Source: Scatomorpha sp964367935
GTDB lineage: Bacteria; Bacillota; Clostridia; Oscillospirales; Oscillospiraceae
Assembly (NCBI GenBank): GCA_964367935.1
Contig: CAYIYZ010000005.1
Location: 100,114-164,113, forward strand
DNA: 64,000 bases
Direction: 5' to 3'
Shown here: positions 1 to 8,483 of the stretch, one piece after another
How the letters are laid out: every line of letters begins with the position of its first letter
How positions within the stretch are numbered: the first letter of the stretch is position 1
Notes under the pieces: model-generated
Databases searched by the model: none
Told to the model about the DNA's origin: nothing
The model's input: the letters and a program-made list of their open reading frames with translations, nothing else
Translations under genes and position numbers: made by a program

Positions 1-540
1 TGCTATCTTTCCTGCACTCCGGCAAAGTGTGAAGAATATTATAACGAAGCAGTTATCACGGCTATTGCTAAATCGAAAAACAGCAAAATAATAAATTACT
101 TTGCTGAAGAGTTTGAGATAATAGACAGAATCAATCTTGTCAATAAGTTTGTATTTCCGTTTATGAGCGAGCTGATTGAACGCATGATTAAGAGTAAGCA
201 CAATGAGGTGACCACCCTTTTAAAAAGTGCGATTAAGCATAACATTTACGCATATGAAAAAATCAATAAGATTGTAGCTGACTGGGAATCATACTTTAAC
301 GAACTCTTTAACGCTGATACAGCGCCTGCAAAAAATGTTGTTGATAAAGCCATTTATAGAGAGCTCGATTTTTATGATGATGGCAATATGGTGAGTATGC
401 GTAGTCACAACGCTAAAGATGGTATCGTTACAAATATCATAAAAGTAAACACTAAGTCCGATAACGCAGAAGTAAATGCTTTGATCGACGAGCTAAATGA
501 ATTGTTCGAAAAAATTCACAACATAAAGCCAAGAATTTAA
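1..540 (+). CDS. 3' part of an unrecognised protein (5' end outside window)
   Basis: The reading frame is open from the first base of the window to the TAA at 538-540, so this is the last 179 codons of a longer gene. The first internal ATG is at 163, but the upstream codons continue in the same frame without a stop, so the real start is off the left edge. The visible part is charged and probably mostly helical, and I saw no catalytic motif or membrane segment. A strong ribosome-binding site for the next small gene follows directly, so the two are probably co-transcribed. The AT-rich codon use and lack of recognisable family suggest accessory DNA. I do not recognise the family. Confidence 0.75.
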   Translation, partial: CYLSCTPAKCEEYYNEAVITAIAKSKNSKIINYFAEEFEIIDRINLVNKFVFPFMSELIERMIKSKHNEVTTLLKSAIKHNIYAYEKINKIVADWESYFNELFNADTAPAKNVVDKAIYRELDFYDDGNMVSMRSHNAKDGIVTNIIKVNTKSDNAEVNALIDELNELFEKIHNIKPRI

Positions 541-551
541 AGGAGTTTATT

Positions 552-728
552 ATGGGTAAATTGATTTTCAACTATAGTGATGGAGACTACATATACACAC
601 ATTCTGACACGATGGGGATGGATTCTGATGGAAATATGATAGTGAAAATATCTGAAAATATGGTTATGAATATAGAGTACGGAGATTTGCATATCGTATC
701 TGACTGGAATGACGAATATAATTTTTAG
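552..728 (+). CDS. 58-aa hypothetical protein
   Basis: An ATG at 552 follows AGGAG at 541-545 with 6 bases between, directly after the stop of the preceding gene. The 58-codon frame ends with TAG at 726-728. The product is acidic, with many Asp, Met and Tyr residues, has no hydrophobic segment and looks like a small cytosolic beta-rich protein. The tight spacing and strong ribosome-binding site support real translation as the second gene of a small operon. I do not recognise a family. A small partner of the upstream protein is possible but is inference only. Confidence 0.6.
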   Translation: MGKLIFNYSDGDYIYTHSDTMGMDSDGNMIVKISENMVMNIEYGDLHIVSDWNDEYNF

Positions 729-784
729 TAATTATTAGTCTCACAACGACGAAATCTCCCATTTCACCATCACTACGTAACACA

Positions 785-814
785 AAAGAGAGGCTTAATT
801 CGAAGCCTCTCTTT
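785..814. terminator. Bidirectional terminator hairpin
   Basis: A perfect 12-bp stem (785-796 with 803-814) closes a 6-base loop and has T-rich sequence on the right and A-rich on the left. It sits between the rightward small operon ending at 728 and the leftward zinc-ribbon gene ending at 825, so it can serve both. Confidence 0.85.
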
Positions 815-824
815 CACATTCTGT

Positions 825-2177
825 TTACTGCGCTATCTTTGCAATTTCATATTCTATGGTAAAACTCTCGCCATTATAATCATAGTCATAAGCCGCATAG
901 AGCGAACCATTTATCAGCATAGGAATCAACCAATTCTCCTCTTCCTCCACGTACGGTGCACCACCATACAGCCATGCATGACTGTCTTCTATCGGGAAAA
1001 ATGTATAGTCGTGAATGTCTATATTAAATGACATCAAGTCTACTGCACTATCCGATCCCGCCTCACCATTGGCATACAATTCAAAGTACACCCCGATATC
1101 GTCCTGACCTATATACGCCCATGCCTCGTACTCGCCGGATATATCATCAGAGCCCGAATAGTTGCTGATCGTTACTGTGCCATACCAATTAGAGGGATAC
1201 TCGAGCATTTCACTTGCCACCGTTTGCTCTGAGCCATAACCCGGCGCTACAAAACCATTTTGACCTAAGACCGTTCCACTCGAGTCATTGCCTTGCGACG
1301 ACATTGCTCCGCTCATGCCACTGCCCGGCTTCGAGCCTATGCCGGTGCTATCCGAGTCGCCGCCACCAAGCATCGATATTATGATAACCAGTACCACCAA
1401 GGCCGCAACTCCTATTCCTATGTACATTAACAGCTTCTTATTCATAGGCTTTGACGCCGTTGCTACGCCGCCCTGCGGATGTTGTTGATATTGTTGTGGT
1501 GGTGCTGTATATTGCGGCGCTTGCACCGGCGGTGCTGTGTACTGCGGCGCTTGCACCGGCGGTGCTGTATACTGCGGCGCTTGCACCGGCGGTGCTGTAT
1601 ACTGCGGCGCTTGCACCGGCGGTGCTGTATACTGTGGTTGTTGCGCCGGCGGTGCTGTATACTGCGGCGCTTGCACCGGCGGTTCTATGTGCTGTGGTTG
1701 TTGCGCCGGTTCTTGAACAGGCTGCTGTTGCACAGAACTGCCACCTAAATCAAAGGAATAACTTCCCATCACATCACTCTTATCAAAATTTGATTCCAAA
1801 ATAAATTGACTTATATTATCATTAGAACGTGGATTGCCGGGCGCGTATTCCAGCCACTCTTGCGCCTGTTTGGGAACATCCTCTACAGGTGCCACCACCT
1901 CCACCGGCTGAGGTGCAGGCTCCACAGGTGCCACCACTTCCATAGGCTGAGGTTCAGGCTCTACAGGCGCCACCACTTCCACAGGCTGAGGTTCAGGCTC
2001 TACAGGTGCCACCACTTCCATAGGCTGAGGTACGGGTACTTGTGTCGTCAGTTCATTTACTATCGGGGCAGTCTCTATCGGTGCTGCAACTGAATCTAAC
2101 ATCGTCTTTGCGCCACAGTCGCCGCAAAACCTCGCCCCTTCTGATAATTTGTGTCCGCAATTACTACAAAATGCCAT
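825..2177 (-). CDS. Zinc-ribbon, repeat-rich single-pass membrane protein
   Basis: The N-terminus is a zinc-ribbon with Cys4, Cys7, Cys18 and Cys21 in two CxxC pairs. A low-complexity Pro/Gln/Glu linker follows: 13-residue units of the type VEVVAPVEPEPQP (about residues 48-97), then 10-residue units APPVQAPQYT (about 155-226). One membrane helix lies at about 247-270, followed by a Gly/Ser stretch and a soluble acidic C-terminal domain of about 150 residues, probably beta-rich. The expected topology is a cytosolic zinc-ribbon and an outside C-terminal domain. CCTCCT at 2183-2188 is a perfect ribosome-binding site for the ATG at 2177. The gene stands alone between two terminators. Such proteins are common in Clostridia, usually annotated only as zinc-ribbon domain proteins; the function of this one is unknown. 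Confidence 0.85.
   Translation of the reverse strand: MAFCSNCGHKLSEGARFCGDCGAKTMLDSVAAPIETAPIVNELTTQVPVPQPMEVVAPVEPEPQPVEVVAPVEPEPQPMEVVAPVEPAPQPVEVVAPVEDVPKQAQEWLEYAPGNPRSNDNISQFILESNFDKSDVMGSYSFDLGGSSVQQQPVQEPAQQPQHIEPPVQAPQYTAPPAQQPQYTAPPVQAPQYTAPPVQAPQYTAPPVQAPQYTAPPVQAPQYTAPPQQYQQHPQGGVATASKPMNKKLLMYIGIGVAALVVLVIIISMLGGGDSDSTGIGSKPGSGMSGAMSSQGNDSSGTVLGQNGFVAPGYGSEQTVASEMLEYPSNWYGTVTISNYSGSDDISGEYEAWAYIGQDDIGVYFELYANGEAGSDSAVDLMSFNIDIHDYTFFPIEDSHAWLYGGAPYVEEEENWLIPMLINGSLYAAYDYDYNGESFTIEYEIAKIAQ
1501..1710. repeat. Seven tandem 30-bp units (in-frame minisatellite)
   Basis: Exactly seven consecutive 30-bp units begin at 1501, 1531, 1561, 1591, 1621, 1651 and 1681. The central units are almost identical; those at 1621 and 1681 diverge most. 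Each encodes one decapeptide of the APPVQAPQYT type on the minus strand, so copy-number change by slippage would keep the frame. Confidence 0.95.
1888..2032. repeat. 39-bp tandem repeat, three full units and one partial
   Basis: Units run 1888-1926, 1927-1965 and 1966-2004, with a partial fourth from 2005. Each encodes 13 residues (VEVVAPVEPEPQP type) of the zinc-ribbon protein on the minus strand. It is a second in-frame minisatellite in the same gene, unrelated in sequence to the 30-bp array. Confidence 0.9.
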
Positions 2178-2352
2178 ACTTACCTCCTTATGTTGTCATT
2201 GTCCCTTTACTAATATTTACGCACTATGCTCTCAAGTAGGTACATCTTAATCTATTATATTATTATATCAATTCAATAAAACGCTGTACACATGCTTAAA
2301 CACAGTATTTATATATTTACTATACTTTTTTATCCCTTTTGCTTACAGATAC

Positions 2353-2387
2353 AAAAACTCTGCCTCTATATTCAGGGCAGAGTTTTT
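2353..2387 (-). terminator. Terminator of the hybrid kinase operon
   Basis: A 12-bp stem (2353-2364 with 2376-2387) with an 11-base loop ends in a run of T on the minus strand, 33 bases past the stop of the hybrid histidine kinase. The rest of 2178-2352 is AT-rich and holds the upstream region of the zinc-ribbon gene. Confidence 0.85.
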
Positions 2388-2419
2388 ACTCACACATTTC
2401 ACATTTTACTTGTATCGCA

Positions 2420-5400
2420 TCAGTTGTAATACTGCAATGACATCTCATTCTTCATACCTTCTACCACTGTGCGTGCCTGATAGTAATCAAAAGAATCGAC
2501 CAAAGATTTTAATCTCTTTAGCATTTCATCTAACGCACCCTTCCACTCATACGAAATACATTCTTGAATGCTCTTTTCCAAAACATCAATATCAAAGGTG
2601 GTAAGCGCATCTTCAATTTCCTTCAAGTTGCTTTCCAACAAAGCTACATTGCCTTCTTCTCTTTCCTCAAAGTTTCTCATTAAATTTCGCTTTAAATGCT
2701 CATCAATCGCACTTAACAACTCACGGAACATGTTTTCAAACTCTGCAGAGTGCTCCATGATGTAGGCCAATTCGCCCTTAATAGCCGCATCTTCAAGACT
2801 TCCTGCCTCACGAGAAACCGAAAACGCTCCTATAGAACCTGCCGCACTCTTTAATGCATGTATCTCTATCCTATATACTTCAATGTCACGACTCGCATTT
2901 GCCGCACTTAGTGTCTCAAGTCTATTTATGCCATCAAAGTAAAACGTATTTAAGACATCATAATAATCTTCCAACTTGCCGCCAATCAAACTTATGCCAT
3001 AGTTCGTATTCACTCCGGCTATCATCACTTTATGATCCTTTGTATCACGTTCAAACGTAACTATAGGCTCTTGCTTATCTTTCGGCAACCATCTCTGTAA
3101 CATCTCATTTAACTTCTGAGTCTCTACCGGCTTCGCCAAGAAGTCGTCCATGCCTTCCTTTACAAACAGCTCTTTCGCTCCAACCAACGCATTGGCTGTC
3201 AGTGCTATTATCGGTAGTTTCTTGTAATAATCACCTTCCAATTTCCTTATCGCCGCCGTTGCATCTATACCGTCCATCTCAGGCATCATATGATCCATGA
3301 ACACTAAGTCATATTTATTACTTTTAACCATCTCCACCGCTAATGCACCATTTATCGCAGTATCTAAATTTAATCTATACGGAGCCATCAAGCCTGTAGC
3401 CACCTTTAGATTAACCTTATTGTCGTCCACAACGAGCACTCGAGCACTCGGAGCTACAAAACTGCTGCCCTCTTCCTTCTTAACATTAGCTAAGTCACCG
3501 TCACCAAACACTTGTGCCACTTGTATACAACTTATCGGCAAACTCACTGTCGTCTCGCCCGTATAGATAGTTAAATCGCCCGGATCTGTCATCAGCACGA
3601 CTTTTATATCTAAATTCATCACACTGCACAAATTCTTTATCTTATCTATATGTACCACCGGTGTCAACAAGTAGTCAAACTCACTCTCCCTTAGCAACTG
3701 TGTAAGCTCAGATTGGTTTGCACACACTGTGCACTGTACTTCCAAATCGCTAAAGGTGCGCTCAATCGACTCTGCATACAACTCACGCGCCTCATACAAC
3801 AACACTGTCTTTCCATATGCCTTATTTGTAATTGGTGCAGAGCAACTATAGCGTTGTGGCAAACGAACAGTAAAAATTGATCCCACGCCCTGCTCACTGC
3901 GTACTTCTATCGTTCCACCCATCATCTCACACAACTGCTTCGTTATCGCAAGACCCAGACCCGTGCCCTCAATATTTCTATTCTTCTTCGTATCTACACG
4001 CTCAAACTGCAAAAAGAGTCGCTGCATATCCTCTTCCTTAATGCCCATCCCCGTATCAGACACCGTGCAAATAAGTTCTGCCCTATCGTCTTGCAACTCA
4101 CAACTTACTTCTATATTGATATTTCCCGCCCTGGTAAACTTAATTGCATTACTCACCAAGTTTATCAGCACCTGCTTTATTCTTATCTCGTCACCATATA
4201 GCTCGCCGGGTATGTCAGATTGTATAAATGTGGTCAACAACACCGGCTTATCTTCAAGTCGCATTTTAGATAAACTTATTATATCACTTAATAAGGATGC
4301 AATATTATACTCTACATTTATTATCTCAAGTTTGCCCGACTCTATCTTAGAGATATCCAATATGTCATTTATGATGACAAGTAAGCTCTCACTCGCCTTC
4401 TTGATTTCCTGAGCATATTCCTCAGTATTTCTGCCCCTACTCTCTCTTAGAACTATCTCAGACATACCCAAAATCGCATTCAATGGCGTCCTAATCTCAT
4501 GACTCATATTTGCCAAGAAATTACTTTTAGCCTCAGAGCTGAGCAAAGCCTCCTCATGCGCCGCTCGTAACTGTTCATCCATCTCGTGTTTATACTGGGC
4601 ATTTGCAAAAAGCTTACCGCTTATATTTAACATGCTCTCATGCGCTTCAGTATAACTTATGTTGCCCTGCTCACAACCTGTCGCTATAATTCCAAAAGGA
4701 TCATTATATAAATATATAGGAGTCGCTATGCTGCCGCCACTATTCTCAATATTATCTCTCACATTATCTTGCCACTGCTCACTCATGCCCGACATGAAAT
4801 CCGTTACAGACTTCTCTGTCTCAAATACTGTACGTAACTCAAGCGGTGTCCGGCTATAATTTATGATTACATTACCATCTTCTTTTGAGTGGATTTGGAA
4901 AGCTTCATCTTCTTCAAGCAATTTGCTTATATACTCACTCATATCTTTTACATCAAAAATTATATTATCGTCCGTATCGCCCCTATACATATGTGACAGA
5001 TGAAAGAATTCATATTCCTTGACTTTTATATAGCGCCACAGTGTAAACTCAGAAGTCTTAAACGCCAATGTTAGACTCTTCAAGCACTCAACAAGCACAA
5101 GGTCAAAGTCATCGCTCTCATTTACCGCAAGTAGCTTCTGTGACACATCATTCACCGCCATCAATAGCTGATCCTGCTCTATCAATGTCCATGTCCTAAG
5201 CTCTATCTCATTTTCTAAATGCGTCTGGTGATTCTCTATCTCTTTAAGCGTCTCTTCCAACTGGTACTGTGAATTTTTCAAGCTATCTATATTCAGATGG
5301 CCGCCAATCACCCGTGTAGCTTTCCCATTCTCATCTTTAGATATTATCCTGCCGACATCCCTAGTCCAAATATAATGCCCGTCCTTATGACGCATTCGTA

Positions 5401-6052
5401 TTTCACATTCATACTTTGCTCTCGTGCCACTCACAAATTCATCCAACAGCTCCGTAACAAGAACTAGATCTTCAGGGTGATTCATAGCCTCCCATTCAGC
5501 CAATGAGCCGTCTATCTCATCCTGCGTATAGCCCAGCATACTCAAATACTCATCATTGTATGATATTACATCATTTACTAAGTCCCAGTCCCAAGTGCCG
5601 AACTCCGCCACCTCTATGGCAAGATTTAATATGTCCGTACTCTCACGTAGCATCTGCTCCGTGAGTTTAATATTTGTTATGTCCTGCAACACACCGCAAA
5701 GAATCAGAGGTCTTCCATCCTCCGTATATTCCGTCACCTTGCCCTTATCATGACCCCAAATAATGCTGCCGTCCTTCTTGATCATCCTAAACTCTGCTTC
5801 ATATAACGGTGTTTCACCCGCAAGGTACTTATTTACATTATTCTCCGCTATCATTAAATCGCTCGGTAAAAGCATAGATTCCCAGGTCGATACATGTGGC
5901 ACAAGCTCCTCCTGCTCGTAGCCCACTATCTCCGCCCATTCCTTGCTGTACATAACATGATTGGTTTCCAAATTCCATACGAAAAGTCCTATTTTTGTAA
6001 TAGATATTGTCTCTGTCAAATGTTTTAACGTTATCATATTATTATCAGCCAT
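2420..6052 (-). CDS. Hybrid sensor histidine kinase (PAS-PAS-GAF-like-HisKA-HATPase-REC-Hpt)
   Basis: A soluble multi-domain phosphorelay kinase. Domains in order: two PAS/PAC units (about 10-130 and 135-260), a coiled linker, a GAF-like region (about 300-490), HisKA with S-H-E-I-R-T-P (phospho-His near 517), HATPase with N, G1 and G2 boxes, a degenerate receiver-like stretch lacking the Asp (about 755-855), a true receiver with V-V-D-D-N and phospho-Asp near 921 (F-M-D-H-M-M-P), and a C-terminal Hpt domain with H-A-L-K-S near 1065. No membrane segments are visible, so the signal is likely cytosolic. I chose ATG 6052 because GAGGGG lies correctly upstream; the in-frame GTG at 6070 overlaps that ribosome-binding site. 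The gene is second in the operon, 33 bases after the HD-GYP gene, so it probably feeds phosphate to that regulator's receiver. Confidence 0.93.
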   Translation of the reverse strand: MADNNMITLKHLTETISITKIGLFVWNLETNHVMYSKEWAEIVGYEQEELVPHVSTWESMLLPSDLMIAENNVNKYLAGETPLYEAEFRMIKKDGSIIWGHDKGKVTEYTEDGRPLILCGVLQDITNIKLTEQMLRESTDILNLAIEVAEFGTWDWDLVNDVISYNDEYLSMLGYTQDEIDGSLAEWEAMNHPEDLVLVTELLDEFVSGTRAKYECEIRMRHKDGHYIWTRDVGRIISKDENGKATRVIGGHLNIDSLKNSQYQLEETLKEIENHQTHLENEIELRTWTLIEQDQLLMAVNDVSQKLLAVNESDDFDLVLVECLKSLTLAFKTSEFTLWRYIKVKEYEFFHLSHMYRGDTDDNIIFDVKDMSEYISKLLEEDEAFQIHSKEDGNVIINYSRTPLELRTVFETEKSVTDFMSGMSEQWQDNVRDNIENSGGSIATPIYLYNDPFGIIATGCEQGNISYTEAHESMLNISGKLFANAQYKHEMDEQLRAAHEEALLSSEAKSNFLANMSHEIRTPLNAILGMSEIVLRESRGRNTEEYAQEIKKASESLLVIINDILDISKIESGKLEIINVEYNIASLLSDIISLSKMRLEDKPVLLTTFIQSDIPGELYGDEIRIKQVLINLVSNAIKFTRAGNINIEVSCELQDDRAELICTVSDTGMGIKEEDMQRLFLQFERVDTKKNRNIEGTGLGLAITKQLCEMMGGTIEVRSEQGVGSIFTVRLPQRYSCSAPITNKAYGKTVLLYEARELYAESIERTFSDLEVQCTVCANQSELTQLLRESEFDYLLTPVVHIDKIKNLCSVMNLDIKVVLMTDPGDLTIYTGETTVSLPISCIQVAQVFGDGDLANVKKEEGSSFVAPSARVLVVDDNKVNLKVATGLMAPYRLNLDTAINGALAVEMVKSNKYDLVFMDHMMPEMDGIDATAAIRKLEGDYYKKLPIIALTANALVGAKELFVKEGMDDFLAKPVETQKLNEMLQRWLPKDKQEPIVTFERDTKDHKVMIAGVNTNYGISLIGGKLEDYYDVLNTFYFDGINRLETLSAANASRDIEVYRIEIHALKSAAGSIGAFSVSREAGSLEDAAIKGELAYIMEHSAEFENMFRELLSAIDEHLKRNLMRNFEEREEGNVALLESNLKEIEDALTTFDIDVLEKSIQECISYEWKGALDEMLKRLKSLVDSFDYYQARTVVEGMKNEMSLQYYN

Positions 6053-6085
6053 AAATGCCCCCTCTTTCACAAAGCCATCTCCACC

Positions 6086-7147
6086 CTACTGCGTCTCTAT
6101 CTCCGAAATTTGTTTAAATTCGTCTGCCACTGCCACAAATGCAGCAACCATCACTGGATCAAAATGCTCACCACTGTCCTTAATTATTATCTCTACCGCC
6201 TCTTCATGCTCCTTAGCCTGCTTATACGGTCTTTTAGAAATTATAGCATCATAGGCATCCGCTATCGCCATCATCCTGCCCCCTATTGGTATATCAGCGC
6301 CCTTCAAGCCCTTCGGATATCCCTTGCCATTCCACTTCTCATGATGAGAGAGCGCAAACATCGCCGCAGTCTCCAGAAAGGCATAGTTATGTACGTCCTT
6401 AACCGACGATATAATTATATCCCAGCCAAAATCCGTATGTTTTTTCATCGTATCAAACTCTTCTGTCGTCAACTTACCTTCTTTTAAAAGTATATGGTCA
6501 GGTATGCAAATCTTGCCCACATCATGCATCTGCGCAGCATGACAGAACATATGTACATCTACATCTCTCAATTCACCCGAATACTCAGAGTCATTTATTA
6601 ACTGCATCAACAACGCCCTTAAGTACCTACTTGTCCTCAGTATATGACCGCCTGTCGTATGGTCTCTTCGCTCTACCATCTCAGACATAGCGTAAACTAC
6701 CGCATACTGCAACTCCTCTATATGCGCTACCTGCTCTTTTACCATCTGCTTTAAACCTATATTATAGTCGTGCAGTTTTAAATGTAACTCCACCCTCTTT
6801 TTAAGGAGTGCCGCCGAAAACGGCTTTCTTACATAGTCTACCGCACCTAAATTGAGACCTTGAAACTCACTGCTACCGTCATCCTTCGCAGTGAGAAATA
6901 TTACAGGTATACTCCTATACGGTTCGGGCAAATCCTTCTTTGTTCTCTCTATTACCTCAAAACCGCTCATGCCCGGCATCTCCACGTCAAGTAGTATCAA
7001 ATCCGGATTTGTATTCGGTATCTCCGCAAGTGCCATTGCCCCGTCTTTTATCAAAACAACATTATACTCGTCACACAGAGCCTTCCGTGCTATGCTCAAA
7101 TTCGTGACATTATCATCTATTATCATTATTTTCTTGTTCTTATTCAT
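6086..7147 (-). CDS. Response regulator with HD-GYP cyclic-di-GMP phosphodiesterase domain
   Basis: An N-terminal receiver (about 5-122) has the acidic pair D11-D12, phospho-Asp54 in L-L-D-V-E-M-P, and the conserved Thr86 and Lys108. A short helical linker leads to an HD-GYP domain: the HD pair at 208-209 (Q-M-H-D-V-G-K) and the GYP motif at 276-278 (W-N-G-K-G-Y-P). This family hydrolyses cyclic-di-GMP to pGpG or GMP; all signature residues are present, so activity is expected. The gene is first in an operon with the hybrid kinase 33 bases downstream, its likely partner. The ribosome-binding site GGAG lies 8 bases before the ATG. No DNA-binding domain is present, so the output is enzymatic. 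Confidence 0.94.
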   Translation of the reverse strand: MNKNKKIMIIDDNVTNLSIARKALCDEYNVVLIKDGAMALAEIPNTNPDLILLDVEMPGMSGFEVIERTKKDLPEPYRSIPVIFLTAKDDGSSEFQGLNLGAVDYVRKPFSAALLKKRVELHLKLHDYNIGLKQMVKEQVAHIEELQYAVVYAMSEMVERRDHTTGGHILRTSRYLRALLMQLINDSEYSGELRDVDVHMFCHAAQMHDVGKICIPDHILLKEGKLTTEEFDTMKKHTDFGWDIIISSVKDVHNYAFLETAAMFALSHHEKWNGKGYPKGLKGADIPIGGRMMAIADAYDAIISKRPYKQAKEHEEAVEIIIKDSGEHFDPVMVAAFVAVADEFKQISEIETQ

Positions 7148-7346
7148 AATGCGACTCCATATATTGTAATTGTGGACTTATTTTCAAAACAGCACTCTCA
7201 GTGATATGTCCCTCGGCACACTATAACGTTTATTAATTATATAACATTTCGTCTGCTTTTTCAATACAATTTCGTTACTGTTTACTGACTTTAAACGTAC
7301 TATACAGCCCTGAAACTACTGCTCCGACATATAAGGCAAGCGCACA

Positions 7347-7386
7347 AAGAAAACGGACGAGTCATTTTTGACTTGTCCGTTTTCTT
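7347..7386. terminator. Strong hairpin terminator
   Basis: A 17-bp stem (7347-7363 with 7370-7386, one G-T pair) with a 6-base T-rich loop and T-rich tails. It follows the minus-strand gene ending at 7397 and separates it from the HD-GYP operon promoter region at 7148-7346. Confidence 0.88.
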
Positions 7387-7396
7387 ATACTAAGTA

Positions 7397-7987
7397 CTAT
7401 ATTTCTTTTGCCTCTAAATACACAGACCACATATCAAGCTCAGCATAATATTCTCTGCCCGTTGTTTTGTGTTCGGAAATAGGGCTATTACTGTAAGTTG
7501 CAGCCTGCTTCATCATCCAAGCAATGTAATTCATCCTATCATTTATTCCGGGTGTTAATACTTCACCGTAAACAGTGTGATTAAGCATACCGGTAAGAGA
7601 GCCCAAAGCTGCACCCTTGCCGCCGTTTAAATGCCCTTCTAAGGCACGAAACTCGATGTATGTGGCATTTTTAGGGTCTACTTTGTTAATCTCTATGGTC
7701 TGCTCAAAGCGATTACCTGTTTTGTTGTCAACCCCTACTACATGTGCTATTGGGTTTTCGTCGGTCGACTCCGCCGCATAGTCAACCCTAATCGACATGC
7801 CATTGGCTTGTCCACCTGAAAAAATGGTGTTTTCATTGGGCATGAATACATGAATATTTGTAGGTGTTTCACTCTGACTAACTAAACGGGTAAGATCCGC
7901 AAAGCTTCTGTTGGTATTTTGACTGTTAACTACAGCATTTTTCGTCTGCCCAAGCGGGCTATATGACACTTGATTTCCAATTCTCAT
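7397..7987 (-). CDS. Hypothetical protein, 196 aa
   Basis: A perfect AAGGAGG precedes the ATG at 7987. The product begins with a polar N-terminus rich in Asn, Ser and Gln (I-G-N-Q-V-S-Y-S-P-L-G), then a likely beta-rich middle with alternating hydrophobic residues, ending with acidic helices. There is no signal peptide or membrane helix. The opening resembles in style the protein encoded at 9859-10530, another soluble unknown that starts with a short N-terminal tag-like segment. It is the last gene before a strong terminator and follows the DUF3592 gene after 54 bases. I do not recognise a family. Confidence 0.75.
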   Translation of the reverse strand: MRIGNQVSYSPLGQTKNAVVNSQNTNRSFADLTRLVSQSETPTNIHVFMPNENTIFSGGQANGMSIRVDYAAESTDENPIAHVVGVDNKTGNRFEQTIEINKVDPKNATYIEFRALEGHLNGGKGAALGSLTGMLNHTVYGEVLTPGINDRMNYIAWMMKQAATYSNSPISEHKTTGREYYAELDMWSVYLEAKEI

Positions 7988-8041
7988 AATCTATCCTCCT
8001 TTTATGATAAACTGCACGTCGTCAATTCGTAACTTCTTCGC

Positions 8042-8458
8042 CTAAAAAACAAAAATCGCAATCACAATCATTACCCCGGCTAAGACAAAACATATCGCCG
8101 AAGCAAGTGCATTTGAGTTTGTCCCTATTATTGTATTCGGCACGGCCTCGTTCGGTCTGCTTTTATACACTCGCAGCTGCACCGTATCGCCCTCCTTATA
8201 TTTCGACACCGCTTTACCAAAAAAGTTTGTAGCTATGGCATGCGCTGACTTATATTTCCTGCCACCATACTCATATTCAAACACAGGCGCATAGTTATTG
8301 CTCGTGCCATCCCCCACACTCTGCGTATGTCCTAACTCAAAGCCGACTACCCTGCCGCACACTACCTCGTACTCACCCTCACTTGCGTTTGCATTTTTCC
8401 TAAGACCGTATACACCCGTCGCCACAAACGCTATCGCCATCACTATTAGTATACCCAC
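8042..8458 (-). CDS. DUF3592-type membrane protein
   Basis: 139 codons starting from GTG at 8458, with GAGAGG 8 bases upstream; ATG at 8440 is the alternative. One membrane helix at the N-terminus and one at the C-terminus flank an outside domain of about 85 residues containing P-V-F-E-Y-E-Y-G-G-R and a D-T-V-Q-L-R-V-Y strand, the pattern of DUF3592 proteins. The function of the family is not established. It lies 25 bases downstream of the CapA-like gene, so the two are probably one transcript. A second DUF3592 protein occurs at 42965-43414, with similar architecture but little identity. Confidence 0.8.
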   Translation of the reverse strand: MGILIVMAIAFVATGVYGLRKNANASEGEYEVVCGRVVGFELGHTQSVGDGTSNNYAPVFEYEYGGRKYKSAHAIATNFFGKAVSKYKEGDTVQLRVYKSRPNEAVPNTIIGTNSNALASAICFVLAGVMIVIAIFVF

Positions 8459-8483
8459 AGCCTTTTCCTCTCTTTACTCTTTT

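Noticed and set aside
1501..1710. CRISPR-like regular repeats
   Set aside because: The 30-bp units are directly adjacent without spacers and encode an in-frame decapeptide, so they are a minisatellite.
1451..1804. Long plus-strand frames over the 30-bp repeats
   Set aside because: They are antisense shadows of the repeat-rich linker of the zinc-ribbon protein, with no ribosome-binding site.
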